Shown: positions 29,940 to 39,069, counted from the stretch's first letter. The stretch is 59,818 nucleotides of DNA from Desulfobacterota bacterium AH_259_B03_O07 (GCA_027717645.1 JALLOG010000005.1:1-59818), one strand, 5' to 3'. Numbers and translations: made by a program. Notes: generated by a model from the letters alone, not told the origin.

Positions 29940-31099
29940 TAATTGCTACCGAGTGCACCTGAATACCATAATTCTCCCAGACCAAGTTCTTCACGCTCTA
30001 AAAGCTCTTTTAAATGTTTTTTAGAAGCAGGTCTTAGACATCTTGAAGCACCGTTGCTCTTTTCAATAACAATTAGGTTATCAAGATTCATTTTATCGAC
30101 TAAATATGGTGAGTGGGTGGTTACAATTACTTGAGCTGCTCGATGACCAAGTTCGGCTTGTCTTTGTGTGTATACTTCTATAAGAGTTTCTAAAAGCCTC
30201 GGATGCAAATGGTTTTCTAATTCTTCAACGCAAATTAATGGTGCCCCGAATTCAGGGGGAGCAAAAATTAAAGACAGCCATGCTAGAAAAACAACTTCCC
30301 CATCTGACATATGAAATATATTAATTGGTCCTTTGATGTATTTTTCTTTAGTAATTACAGTAGTCGTACCAATCTGAGTAGGTGGTGCAAGTATTTCTAC
30401 TAGTTCAGGTAATACATCTTTAGCTGCTTGTTTTATCAACCGAAATTCATCCGGATAACTTGTTTGCAGCGTCATGAACCAGCCTGAAAAATTTTGGCCA
30501 TTTTGTGTCAGAAATTCTTGAGAGATTGTTGCATTAGATTGTTTCATAACGGCAGGTATTAATTGATAATACCGACAAGAATAAAGATACTCTTTAAAAT
30601 TATTTCCTTCCCAGCCTGGTACTGAAAATTCTAGGCCAGATCTAATACCAGGGTCTCCTAGAGTAAATGCAGTAGAACCATCTGGATGGATACCTTTGCC
30701 TTTGCCATTTCTGAGATCAAGTAGAGTTGAAGTTTTACCACCAGATGTAAACGTTAAATACTCTCGTGTAATAGAAATTAGGCCACTATGACTTCCACTA
30801 ATTGAGATTTCATACTCATACCTTTTTTCTGATTCCCTTTCATTTGCTTCTCGTTCAATAACTAATCGAAATGAAATCGGACTATCATTTTCTCCTTTCC
30901 AGGCGACTTCTGAAAATCCACCACGATCTAAAAAGGATTTGTTCAAGCCAGAAATGCACATCTGTGTTAGAAATTTAAGGCAATCAATCAAGTTACTTTT
31001 TCCAGACATATTAGGGCCCACTAGAACGTTTGTTCTGCTAAGTTCTAAATCTAAGTCTTTTAAGCTCTTATAGTTCTTTACATTTAGTTTTTTTATCAT
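29939..31099 (-). CDS. AAA family (AAA_21/OLD-like) ATPase
   Basis: Walker A GPNMSGKSNL, Walker B-like APLICVEELENHLHP, TTHSPYLVDKM. True start likely ATG 31097-31099 (MIKKLNVKNYKSL) with RBS aaaggaag, not the ORF-track start. Confidence 0.9.
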   Translation of the reverse strand: MIKKLNVKNYKSLKDLDLELSRTNVLVGPNMSGKSNLIDCLKFLTQMCISGLNKSFLDRGGFSEVAWKGENDSPISFRLVIEREANERESEKRYEYEISISGSHSGLISITREYLTFTSGGKTSTLLDLRNGKGKGIHPDGSTAFTLGDPGIRSGLEFSVPGWEGNNFKEYLYSCRYYQLIPAVMKQSNATISQEFLTQNGQNFSGWFMTLQTSYPDEFRLIKQAAKDVLPELVEILAPPTQIGTTTVITKEKYIKGPINIFHMSDGEVVFLAWLSLIFAPPEFGAPLICVEELENHLHPRLLETLIEVYTQRQAELGHRAAQVIVTTHSPYLVDKMNLDNLIVIEKSNGASRCLRPASKKHLKELLEREELGLGELWYSGALGSN

Positions 31100-31232
31100 G
31101 CTTCTTCCTTTCAAACCTTTCTTTTAAAGAAGAGTATCAAAAATACTTAGGTTTTCCAATATCAATATGTTGGTAGTAAAATGCTGTCCATTTTTGTTTG
31201 AGAATCATCTTTACAATCCTATCAATCGACTT

Positions 31233-31925
31233 TTAGACTTCTGGACTAACGACAAGCATTAGTCTATCTCTTTCTACATCATAATTGACCTTAACGTTTG
31301 AGAGAGGTTCACTAAGCTGATTACCACTTGAGATATCTTTCATCCTCACATAATGATTATTACATTCAAGAACTTCACATTCATGTTTTTTGCGTATCCC
31401 CCCTCTGTATCTTTCATCAATGTATCTGGTATTGCCCAATACTTTCCCATGTGCTTCAACTGTAACTATTTTACCTCTCCACTGTATAATCTTGGCTACT
31501 CTGCTCGTTCGAGAATCAATAAGTTGTTGGAAAATTTCTTCAGAAGCAACAACACTTTCGGAGCCAAGTCTAATGTATGCAGGTCCAGCGAAATGTGGAC
31601 GATTCGAACTGAAGGGAATAATTACAGCAAGGAGATTCTTATCTTCATAAGGTATAACCTGACACTGAAACTTAATGGGTGGATAACAATCTTTTTCACA
31701 AATCCCTCTTATTTTTTTTTGGAGTGAGTCTGGATTTGAAACTCCACGCGATTTTTCTATATCATCGCTTACTCCGATGAAAAGAACCGCTGTCCCATCT
31801 TCAGGGACACTATTGGCAAAAGAGACCAGTGTTTTCTTAAAATCTGCTGTTCCAGCGCCTTCAGGTTTTCTTTCAGTAAAACCATCCTCTTTATTAAGCA
31901 ATCTTTGGGTTAAGTCTTCATTCAT
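31233..31925 (-). CDS. AlbA_2 (Schlafen-type) domain protein
   Basis: FTERKPEGAGTADFKKTLVSFANSVPEDGTAVLFIGVSDD...GPAYIRLGSESVVAS matches the AlbA_2 pattern. Confidence 0.8.
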   Translation of the reverse strand: MNEDLTQRLLNKEDGFTERKPEGAGTADFKKTLVSFANSVPEDGTAVLFIGVSDDIEKSRGVSNPDSLQKKIRGICEKDCYPPIKFQCQVIPYEDKNLLAVIIPFSSNRPHFAGPAYIRLGSESVVASEEIFQQLIDSRTSRVAKIIQWRGKIVTVEAHGKVLGNTRYIDERYRGGIRKKHECEVLECNNHYVRMKDISSGNQLSEPLSNVKVNYDVERDRLMLVVSPEV

Positions 31926-31959
31926 TTATAATTCCTCATCCAGTTTTAATCCTTAAATC

Positions 31960-34900
31960 TTAATTAAATAATTCCCCCTGCAACTTTTGCAAAATCTTGT
32001 TCTGAAGCTTTTGACTTGTGATGGAGGAGATATGGTCTGATATAGTCTGGTCTATTTTCTCCTTTAGGGCTTTGAGTTCAGGAAGGAGTTTTGAGATATA
32101 AGTTTCATCACCTGGAACTTTTACTTCTTCGAGCCCAGATTCAAGCCATATCTTTAAATATTCAGCTTCTGATTCACTCTGGCAGTCTATATAGTTTTTA
32201 CCTGATGAAATGCGCCAGCCGAAAAGCTCGTTTTTAATCTGTAAATCTTTTGTTGGATGGAAGAGTGCTACTGTTTTCAGGTTTTTCTGACTAAGGATTT
32301 TGTCTCTATAGAAATTTCCAAGAAGTTTATCTCCAAGTTTTTCTTGTATTAACCTAGCTAAAAGTTCAACATCAACTCCTTCTTTTGTCCTTCTCTTTTT
32401 GCCAAAGCTCTTTGCTTTTTCTATTCTTGATCTTACAAGATCAACTACCGCACCATAAACCTCAAGTTGTTCATCTTCCGTTAAGCCTAGTATATCTCCC
32501 ATTATGATTTTATCGAGTTCACGTCTGGCTGGATTTACTTTATCAAGAGAAACATCTTCGCGATGATTTGCATTAAGGTCATCAAAGATAGAGTTTATAG
32601 GTGCATTTTTATATTTTCTAGCGAGTTTATAAAGGGCATTCAAAATATCTTTTGTAAATTCTCTTACTATTAAGAATTTCTCTATATCAACGCCCTCTGT
32701 TTTAAGTGCACCTTCTCCAAGATTCACCCTGCCACCGAATTCTTTGAATAACATACTTACAGTTGAAAGGAGAAAACACAGGACACCGAGGTTACTCCTT
32801 TTTCTCTTTGCCTTTATTTCAAAGAGGTTATGGTCAACCTGAACTCCATATTTGTTAGAAACTACTGTCTGTCTATCATGATGTATCATGGGATGAAGTA
32901 TTGGCCATGGTTTACGGTATCCGAGACTGTACCAGAGCTTTCTTGAGCTACATGTTGGTCTTTTATGTAGTCTCCTTTGTTCGCCACGTCTTATGAATGA
33001 TAAAACCTTTTTGTTCCTTAACTTGCTCTTGTCTTTGTCTATATAAAGGACTATCTTTGTCAAAACATCGGGTTTTATAACAACCCCTTTAGCCTCTCGT
33101 GGGCTGACAATTACTTTATTCGTCACTAACTCACCCTTCTCATTAGTATGCATCCAAAACTCTTTCTCTATTCCTAATCTATTTATCTCTGCTTCTGTAA
33201 GATAGAAAAATTCATTAGCACCAGTCGTGAAACCTCTCCTAACGTCAGCTATATGTTTTAATGGCACGAGCTTATCCTTACCCTTTTCAAGAATCTTAAA
33301 GAATATCTCTGGTGCCCTTAGATATTTTCCCCATTTGGAGCCTTTATATTTTCTTTCTTCTACATCAAAACCCTCATCCCATAGCTCACTTTGCTTCTTA
33401 GGATATATCCTCAACTCATCATTCTGGTAAAAATTTTTATGAAAGAGGATAGTCTTTTTCAGATTCTCAATAGTATCTATTCTTTCTTTTTGTTTCTCCC
33501 AAATGTCGTGTGCAGGAGGAATAAAATGCCTCAAGGTTTTAAAGAGATATACGAACCTTACAAGATTTTCATCCCTCTCTTTCTGGTTTTTACACCTCTC
33601 AAGAATAATTATGCAGGTGTTAACGTCGGCATCTTCAAACCAACGCTCAACCTTGGACTCGATTATTGCAATGATTTTATAATTCTTTAAAAATAGCTCT
33701 TGAAGCCCTTTGCCATAATCAACATCCATCCATGAGTTTGAGACAATGAAACCAAATCTCCCACTATCTTTCAAAAACTTCGTTCCATGCACAAAGAAAT
33801 AAGCATGAATGCCCGCCCTCTTTGAAATATCGGCAAGTTTTCCTTTCCCATCATAAAGGGCTTTTTCTATCATGGATTCCTTGTAGGTCTCTTTTCCCGT
33901 TATCTCTGTAATCTCCTCCTGCCTTGTATAAGGAGGGTTTCCAACGATGCATTCAACGGTTCTTGGATAAGGGATAAGAACCTTTTTCCCACTTAGGGTT
34001 AAAAGCTCTTTTTTACGAGTCTGGTCGCCTCCTCTCTTTTCCACAGAGGTCAGGTTAAAGAAGTCTTCATTGAGTATTTGCGGATAGTTTTCATCAACTG
34101 AAAGGTCATTTACAGCTAGGTTTATTGTAGAAAGATGAGCAGGGAATTTGGCAATATCAACACCCCAAATGGTTTTTAAAATCTCCTGATGAGGAATACG
34201 GAGATTCATCATCTTCTTATGTTGATAAGCTCTCACTAGAAAGGTTCCTGCACCACAAGAAGGATCAAGTATTTTATCGTTTTCATGCTTTATACAGAAT
34301 CCCAAAATCAGATCAACGATATCAGGATTGGTAAAATACTGACCTAAGTTATGCCTTTCCTCCTGTGGTATTAATCTTTCAAATATTCTTCCAATAATAT
34401 CAAAGCCTATTTTAGAGAAATCATATCTTTTGAGAACTCTGATAAGCTCTTTTATCTCCTCAACAACTGGTCTACTTTCCGGGAAAGCTATCTGGTCAAT
34501 GAAGTCAGTACTGTATATGGTTTCATAGTCAATGTTTTTAAGTACATAATCAAAGTAGCCTTGAAGGGTTCTCTCGAGAAGTCCACCTTTTGTGAGATCA
34601 TCGGGGACGGTGAGGGGGTCAAGCTGTCCTGATCTCTTGGACTGAAGGACATCGTAAAAAAGGATTTTGTTTATGAGTAAGTAGGCGGTTTGCCTTGCAG
34701 CTTTTTCAAAATCGCTATCTGAAAATGTGAAAGTCCATTGTTGTTCAATAAACCATTTCTTAAACTTTCTTGAAAATTTAGTATCCTTATGAACCTTATC
34801 CCGGATGATGCCTCTGTAGTATCTTGCAAGGCGGTATATCTTTTCCTGAAGCCTGAATACTAGAAACTCATCTATTGGTAATAATGGCTCTGGCTTTATC

Positions 34901-35430
34901 CCTGTGTGAACCCTGATAAGTTCTTCAAGGAATCTCTCGATACCCTTGAGAATAGGATTCTTAAATCGTGCATCTTCGATGTCATCAAGATTTTCGATGC
35001 CTGAAAGATGGAATTTATCGACAACTTGTCTTTCTTCAGGCTCCATCCTGTTTACCTTCTCGGTGTTAAACCAGATAAGCCACTGAAAGTTTGAAGTAGC
35101 GAAGTATTTTGCCTTTCTCCTGTTTGCCTTTTCCCATGCAGGATTTTTCAACTCGTTTTCATCTAAGGGACTTAAATAAGGAGGTTTTAATTCTATGACA
35201 CAGAGGACTTTATCAGTTTTCGGGCTTTCAAAAATTATTACATCGGGTTGTTTTCTATCACTTCCTACCGTCTCTTGCTCAGCGATCCCAATAGGAAGTT
35301 TTCTGTCTCGTATCATTTGATTTATCCACTCAACAAATTTTTGATTTGCAGTTCTTTCTGTCTTGTGGCTAGTTGTGTCGAAGGGGCTGGTAATTCTTGT
35401 AGATTTTCCTGAAAGCTTAGTTTTTTTCAT
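31960..35430 (-). CDS. Type IIG-like restriction-modification enzyme (Eco57I-type N6-adenine methylase with N-terminal nuclease domain)
   Basis: N-terminal PDVIIFES...VLCVIELKPPY (PD-(D/E)XK-like), motif I DPSCGAGTFLVRAY, motif IV GNPPYTRQEE, C-terminal specificity-like region. Confidence 0.88.
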   Translation of the reverse strand: MKKTKLSGKSTRITSPFDTTSHKTERTANQKFVEWINQMIRDRKLPIGIAEQETVGSDRKQPDVIIFESPKTDKVLCVIELKPPYLSPLDENELKNPAWEKANRRKAKYFATSNFQWLIWFNTEKVNRMEPEERQVVDKFHLSGIENLDDIEDARFKNPILKGIERFLEELIRVHTGIKPEPLLPIDEFLVFRLQEKIYRLARYYRGIIRDKVHKDTKFSRKFKKWFIEQQWTFTFSDSDFEKAARQTAYLLINKILFYDVLQSKRSGQLDPLTVPDDLTKGGLLERTLQGYFDYVLKNIDYETIYSTDFIDQIAFPESRPVVEEIKELIRVLKRYDFSKIGFDIIGRIFERLIPQEERHNLGQYFTNPDIVDLILGFCIKHENDKILDPSCGAGTFLVRAYQHKKMMNLRIPHQEILKTIWGVDIAKFPAHLSTINLAVNDLSVDENYPQILNEDFFNLTSVEKRGGDQTRKKELLTLSGKKVLIPYPRTVECIVGNPPYTRQEEITEITGKETYKESMIEKALYDGKGKLADISKRAGIHAYFFVHGTKFLKDSGRFGFIVSNSWMDVDYGKGLQELFLKNYKIIAIIESKVERWFEDADVNTCIIILERCKNQKERDENLVRFVYLFKTLRHFIPPAHDIWEKQKERIDTIENLKKTILFHKNFYQNDELRIYPKKQSELWDEGFDVEERKYKGSKWGKYLRAPEIFFKILEKGKDKLVPLKHIADVRRGFTTGANEFFYLTEAEINRLGIEKEFWMHTNEKGELVTNKVIVSPREAKGVVIKPDVLTKIVLYIDKDKSKLRNKKVLSFIRRGEQRRLHKRPTCSSRKLWYSLGYRKPWPILHPMIHHDRQTVVSNKYGVQVDHNLFEIKAKRKRSNLGVLCFLLSTVSMLFKEFGGRVNLGEGALKTEGVDIEKFLIVREFTKDILNALYKLARKYKNAPINSIFDDLNANHREDVSLDKVNPARRELDKIIMGDILGLTEDEQLEVYGAVVDLVRSRIEKAKSFGKKRRTKEGVDVELLARLIQEKLGDKLLGNFYRDKILSQKNLKTVALFHPTKDLQIKNELFGWRISSGKNYIDCQSESEAEYLKIWLESGLEEVKVPGDETYISKLLPELKALKEKIDQTISDHISSITSQKLQNKILQKLQGELFN

Positions 35431-35456
35431 CTTTCGACATTAAGTTTCATTATGCT

Positions 35457-35708
35457 CTATTTATAAATTTCTTTCCTATGGCCTATAGCTCGAATAACTA
35501 TAACATTTCATTCTAATGTATAAATTATTCTCCAATCAGTTATTCTGAGTTTGAAAGTCCCAGTCAGATCTGCGGATAAGGGTTCTGGTGTTAAGTTATC
35601 AAAATTTAATGAAAACCAGGAAATTTTATTGAGGATTCGTTTTACAATTGGTTTATCAAGCTTCTCTAGATCTTGAATTGCTTCTTCTGTCCATTCTACC
35701 TTAACCAA
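35457..35708 (-). pseudogene. RelE/ParE-family toxin interrupted by in-frame TGA
   Basis: Listed ORF (35508-35708) ends ...WRIIYTLE*; the same frame continues NVIVIRAIGHRKEIYK* (stop TAG at 35457), the conserved RelE C-terminus. Confidence 0.78.
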
Positions 35709-35889
35709 GTTTTTTCAATACCTCTTGGTGGGAAAGTCTTTGGGAAGGGTCTCTTAATCTTTTTTGTAATTTCTTTTTGAATTTATCATTCAATTTTAGT
35801 CCAGAATCTGGATCGCCAAGAACCTCAAGGATTTTTTGCTCTACAAATTGTTCTAGGTCTTCAATGGACATATCTTTGATTTTGGGCAT
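35701..35889 (-). CDS. small antitoxin-like protein of the RelE module
   Basis: 62 aa charged protein overlapping the relE-like start by 8 nt; position and size typical of cognate antitoxins. Confidence 0.6.
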   Translation of the reverse strand: MPKIKDMSIEDLEQFVEQKILEVLGDPDSGLKLNDKFKKKLQKRLRDPSQRLSHQEVLKKLG

Positions 35890-35920
35890 CTGACTCTCCA
35901 GTTCTTATATACTGTATTAC

Positions 35921-35965
35921 TTTAAAATAACATCTTTTCAATACTCTTCGAAATTCATCATAAGT
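35921..35965 (-). pseudogene. possible HicA-toxin N-terminal remnant
   Basis: Frame reads TYDEFRRVLKRCYFK directly downstream of the HicB-like gene, resembling a HicA N-terminus; no room for the rest of a HicA protein. Confidence 0.4.
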
Positions 35966-35970
35966 TGGGG

Positions 35971-36255
35971 TTAAGTAAAAAGTTCCCTCAGTTTTTCCTT
36001 TGTTCTCTTTTCTTGTATTTCAAGAATGTATGGTTTATGGGCTGCCCTATTAGGACTTTTGCTGAAGGTTTCAAACTCTTCCATATATTGTTCTCGATAA
36101 TCTATTGCCATGTCAATCAAATCGTCCAATGCTTCCTCTGGGGTTTTACCCTCTGTAGCTAGATCAAGCTCAGGACAGATGGCTACGTATACCCCTTCAG
36201 AAGGCTCTATTATAGCAGTTAACTTTTCAAAGACATCCTTTATCGCTATAAGCAT
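35971..36255 (-). CDS. HicB-like antitoxin
   Basis: LTAIIEPSEGVYVAICPELDLATEGKTPEEALDDLIDMAIDYREQY is the HicB RNase H-like fold signature. Confidence 0.8.
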   Translation of the reverse strand: MLIAIKDVFEKLTAIIEPSEGVYVAICPELDLATEGKTPEEALDDLIDMAIDYREQYMEEFETFSKSPNRAAHKPYILEIQEKRTKEKLRELFT

Positions 36256-36268
36256 ATTGCACCTCTAA

Positions 36269-36565
36269 TTACTGTTTCGTATGTTCTTTTAATACCTGAT
36301 TTACAATCCTTCTTGCTATTTCAAACGCTGCTGCAATTCTTATAATCTTAACATCTCCAAGACCTTTTATCTCGAGAAATTTTTCCATGGGCTGATTTGC
36401 CATACCCTTAAATGATCCAAACTTTTCTAGAATTTCATTTGCTATATCTTCGGCAGGTTTGTCTTTAGTACCAGTTGAGATCAGTATTGATAAAAGTTCG
36501 GAATCTGTGAGAGCTTCTGCACCAAGTTCTCTTAATTTTCCTCCTGGATGACGCCACTTTTGCAT
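36269..36565 (-). CDS. standalone RadC N-terminal (UPF0758 helix-hairpin-helix) domain
   Basis: GGKLRELGAEALTDSELLSILISTGTKDKPAEDIANEILEKFGSFKGM...IKGLGDVKIIRIAAAFEIARR; the JAB/MPN catalytic domain is absent. Confidence 0.85.
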   Translation of the reverse strand: MQKWRHPGGKLRELGAEALTDSELLSILISTGTKDKPAEDIANEILEKFGSFKGMANQPMEKFLEIKGLGDVKIIRIAAAFEIARRIVNQVLKEHTKQ

Positions 36566-36726
36566 TAGATTTTTCTACTCATTCATTTTTAAATTAGTTT
36601 TTAAATTAACTTATGATTAAAGTATAGTTCAAAAAATATTGTGATGTGCAAACGACTTTTGAAGTTCTATTATTGAATGAGTTAGAACAACATTAGTATG
36701 ATTTGTATCCTCCTACAATTTTTTAA

Positions 36727-37833
36727 CTAGAAAAAAATTAGGGCAATAAAGGTTGCAAAAAGTACAAAGTGAATTGCTCCTTGAAGCATGTTGGTTTCTC
36801 CATCTTTATATGTATTCATCCCCACCAATATAGTGGCAATTAGTAAGGTTGCCTGTTGTGAATCCAGTCCAAGGTCGATATCTTTTTTGGCGATGAAACT
36901 GATTATTAAAACTACGGGTATGGTCATTCCAATCGTCGCGAGTGCTGAGCCAAGACCAATATTGACAACCCTTTGCATTTCATTATTCCTTCCTGCTCGG
37001 ATTGCTGTAAAACCCTCTGGTGAAAGGATCAGCAATGCTACTATAAGTGCAGCCAGATCTACAGGGGCTCCGGTTATTTCGATTCCATAATCAAGTACGA
37101 CAGCCAGTGATTTCGCTAAAATAATAAGAGGTATTAATGTTAATACCAGCATTAGTACATGATATATCCCACTAATATCTTTCCTTTCTTCTATAAGTGT
37201 TTGAGCAGAAGAGACCGCGTCCTTTTCAAAAACAAAGAAATATCTGTGTTCAAAGGTTTGGATACGGAGAAATAAAATATAGAGCAATGTGGATATAACA
37301 ATCAAAAAGATATAGTAATTTCCCAGGTAAAACGTAGGAATAAAATTTGGTAATATTAATCCAAGAGTAACAAAAGCTATTATCATTGAAAAAAAGGAGT
37401 TTGAGCTCTTGAGGTTGAATCTTTGTTCACCATGCTTTAGTCCGCCCAAGATCATTGCGAGACCGATTAGACCATTTGTGACAATCATTATCACCGAATA
37501 CATGGTATCCCTTGCCATAGTTGGCTGATTTTCTGCGTTAAGCATAACCACTGCTATCATAATTACTTCAATACCTATAACTGAAAGTGTGAGAATTAAA
37601 GTCCCGTAAGGTTCTCCGTATTTATGAGCTAACGCTTCTGCGTGATGTACTATGGCAATTGCTGCGGAAAGTATTATAGAGAATAAGAAGACGAACAATA
37701 CCAGCAGTTTTAAGTAATTGCTAAGATCGGAAAAGAGAGGCCTACCAAATACGAGAACTATGACAGCAGAAATTAATGCAGCAATAAATCCCTTTTCATT
37801 TGAAATGAACTTAACTATCGTATTTTCCATCAA
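36727..37833 (-). CDS. calcium/proton antiporter (ChaA/CaCA family)
   Basis: HHAEALAHKYGEPYGTLILTLSVIGIEVIMIAVVML, SPEGFTAIRAG; about 11 TM segments. Confidence 0.87.
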   Translation of the reverse strand: MMENTIVKFISNEKGFIAALISAVIVLVFGRPLFSDLSNYLKLLVLFVFLFSIILSAAIAIVHHAEALAHKYGEPYGTLILTLSVIGIEVIMIAVVMLNAENQPTMARDTMYSVIMIVTNGLIGLAMILGGLKHGEQRFNLKSSNSFFSMIIAFVTLGLILPNFIPTFYLGNYYIFLIVISTLLYILFLRIQTFEHRYFFVFEKDAVSSAQTLIEERKDISGIYHVLMLVLTLIPLIILAKSLAVVLDYGIEITGAPVDLAALIVALLILSPEGFTAIRAGRNNEMQRVVNIGLGSALATIGMTIPVVLIISFIAKKDIDLGLDSQQATLLIATILVGMNTYKDGETNMLQGAIHFVLFATFIALIFF

Positions 37834-38104
37834 TGTGTTGAGTGATTAATTTAGTTTTTATCAGAAATCTCAAGTTTAAAGTGTTTGATGAGTCATAATT
37901 TATTTCGTCTATTTTCTGTATTAGGGTTTTTGGATTATTAAGGCTTAAATATAGATTAAAACTTACTATGAGGTCAATAAGATTATTATCACGAATTTCT
38001 AATCATTGTATTTGAGAGAAGTAGCTAATTCATGCGCAAGGAAAAGGCATTACAAATTATTAATAAACTTAAAGGACAAATCGTTAAAGTAATTTGACCG
38101 AGTA

Positions 38105-38989
38105 CTAATTATCACCTGGCGAAATAATCTCTAATCCTTTCGGCACAACTTCAATTTTATATGTATCAGGATTTAGTAAAATGGATTCTCCGTCCAAGTG
38201 TGCCTTAACTTCACAATCTAAAGTTATCTCAGCCCTTGGTACTTGTTTTAGATGAGCTCCGTTTAAGTTTAAATGAGATCCTTTACGTACTTTGGGTAAA
38301 TTGATCATTCTTTTAATTATTGACATATCTTCGAAAACATAAACATCTAAGAGACCATCATCTACCTTAGCATTGGGTGCCAACTTGAAATTCCCTCCAT
38401 GACATTGACCATTTGACGCCCCTAAAAGTAATGCTGTTCCAGTGTAATTCCAATCGGGGGTTTTGACTTTTACATTGAAACCCTTAAATCTCAAGGTTTC
38501 CTGAATTGCACCCCAAAGATATCCCAGTTCTCCCCTTAGTTTCTTCATTTCATTAAAACGGAAAGCAACTGCCCCATCTAAGCCAATTCCAAGTCCATTA
38601 ACGAAAAATTCATCTCCAAAGAGCCCTAAATCAATTCGTCGTGTTTGTCTATTAGCTAGTTTTCTTATAGCATTGGGAGTCTCAAGCGGAATCCCAGCTG
38701 CTTTAGGAAAGTCGTTTCCGCTACCTGCAGGAACCAATCCAAGAATCAACTCTGATCCAGCAATTCCATTAACGACTTCATGGGCAGTACCATCACCTCC
38801 AATGGAGATAACATGACTGAATCCTTGGTTTACAGCTCCCCTTGCGATATCTTTAGCTTCACCAGGCCTTGAGGTAAAACGGAATTCGTATGGGATATTT
38901 TTTAGATCCAAAAATTCCTTGATAGATGGAAATACATTTTTAGAACGTCCATTCCCAGCGGCGGGATTTATTATGAGTAAGTATTTAAT
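38105..38989 (-). CDS. diacylglycerol kinase family lipid kinase
   Basis: SIGGDGTAHEVVNGI, GLVPAGSGNDFPKA. The ORF track begins at an internal TTG (38911), but the conserved N-terminus KYLLIINPAAGNGRSKNVFPSIKEF is in frame upstream, bounded by TAA at 38993-38995; an ATT (38987-38989) is the only near-cognate start with suitable spacing. Confidence 0.8.
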   Translation of the reverse strand: MKYLLIINPAAGNGRSKNVFPSIKEFLDLKNIPYEFRFTSRPGEAKDIARGAVNQGFSHVISIGGDGTAHEVVNGIAGSELILGLVPAGSGNDFPKAAGIPLETPNAIRKLANRQTRRIDLGLFGDEFFVNGLGIGLDGAVAFRFNEMKKLRGELGYLWGAIQETLRFKGFNVKVKTPDWNYTGTALLLGASNGQCHGGNFKLAPNAKVDDGLLDVYVFEDMSIIKRMINLPKVRKGSHLNLNGAHLKQVPRAEITLDCEVKAHLDGESILLNPDTYKIEVVPKGLEIISPGDN

Positions 38990-39069
38990 GGGTTAATAAA
39001 CCTCGTAAATTAATATTGCACCCTTTTATTTAAATATAGCTGTTTTTGAAGTGTCCATCAAAAGAGTGG

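Noticed and set aside
31960-35430. BREX PglX interpretation of the large methylase
   Set aside because: Size and NPPY fit, but no other BREX genes are adjacent and the N-terminal PD-(D/E)XK-like segment favours a Type IIG enzyme.
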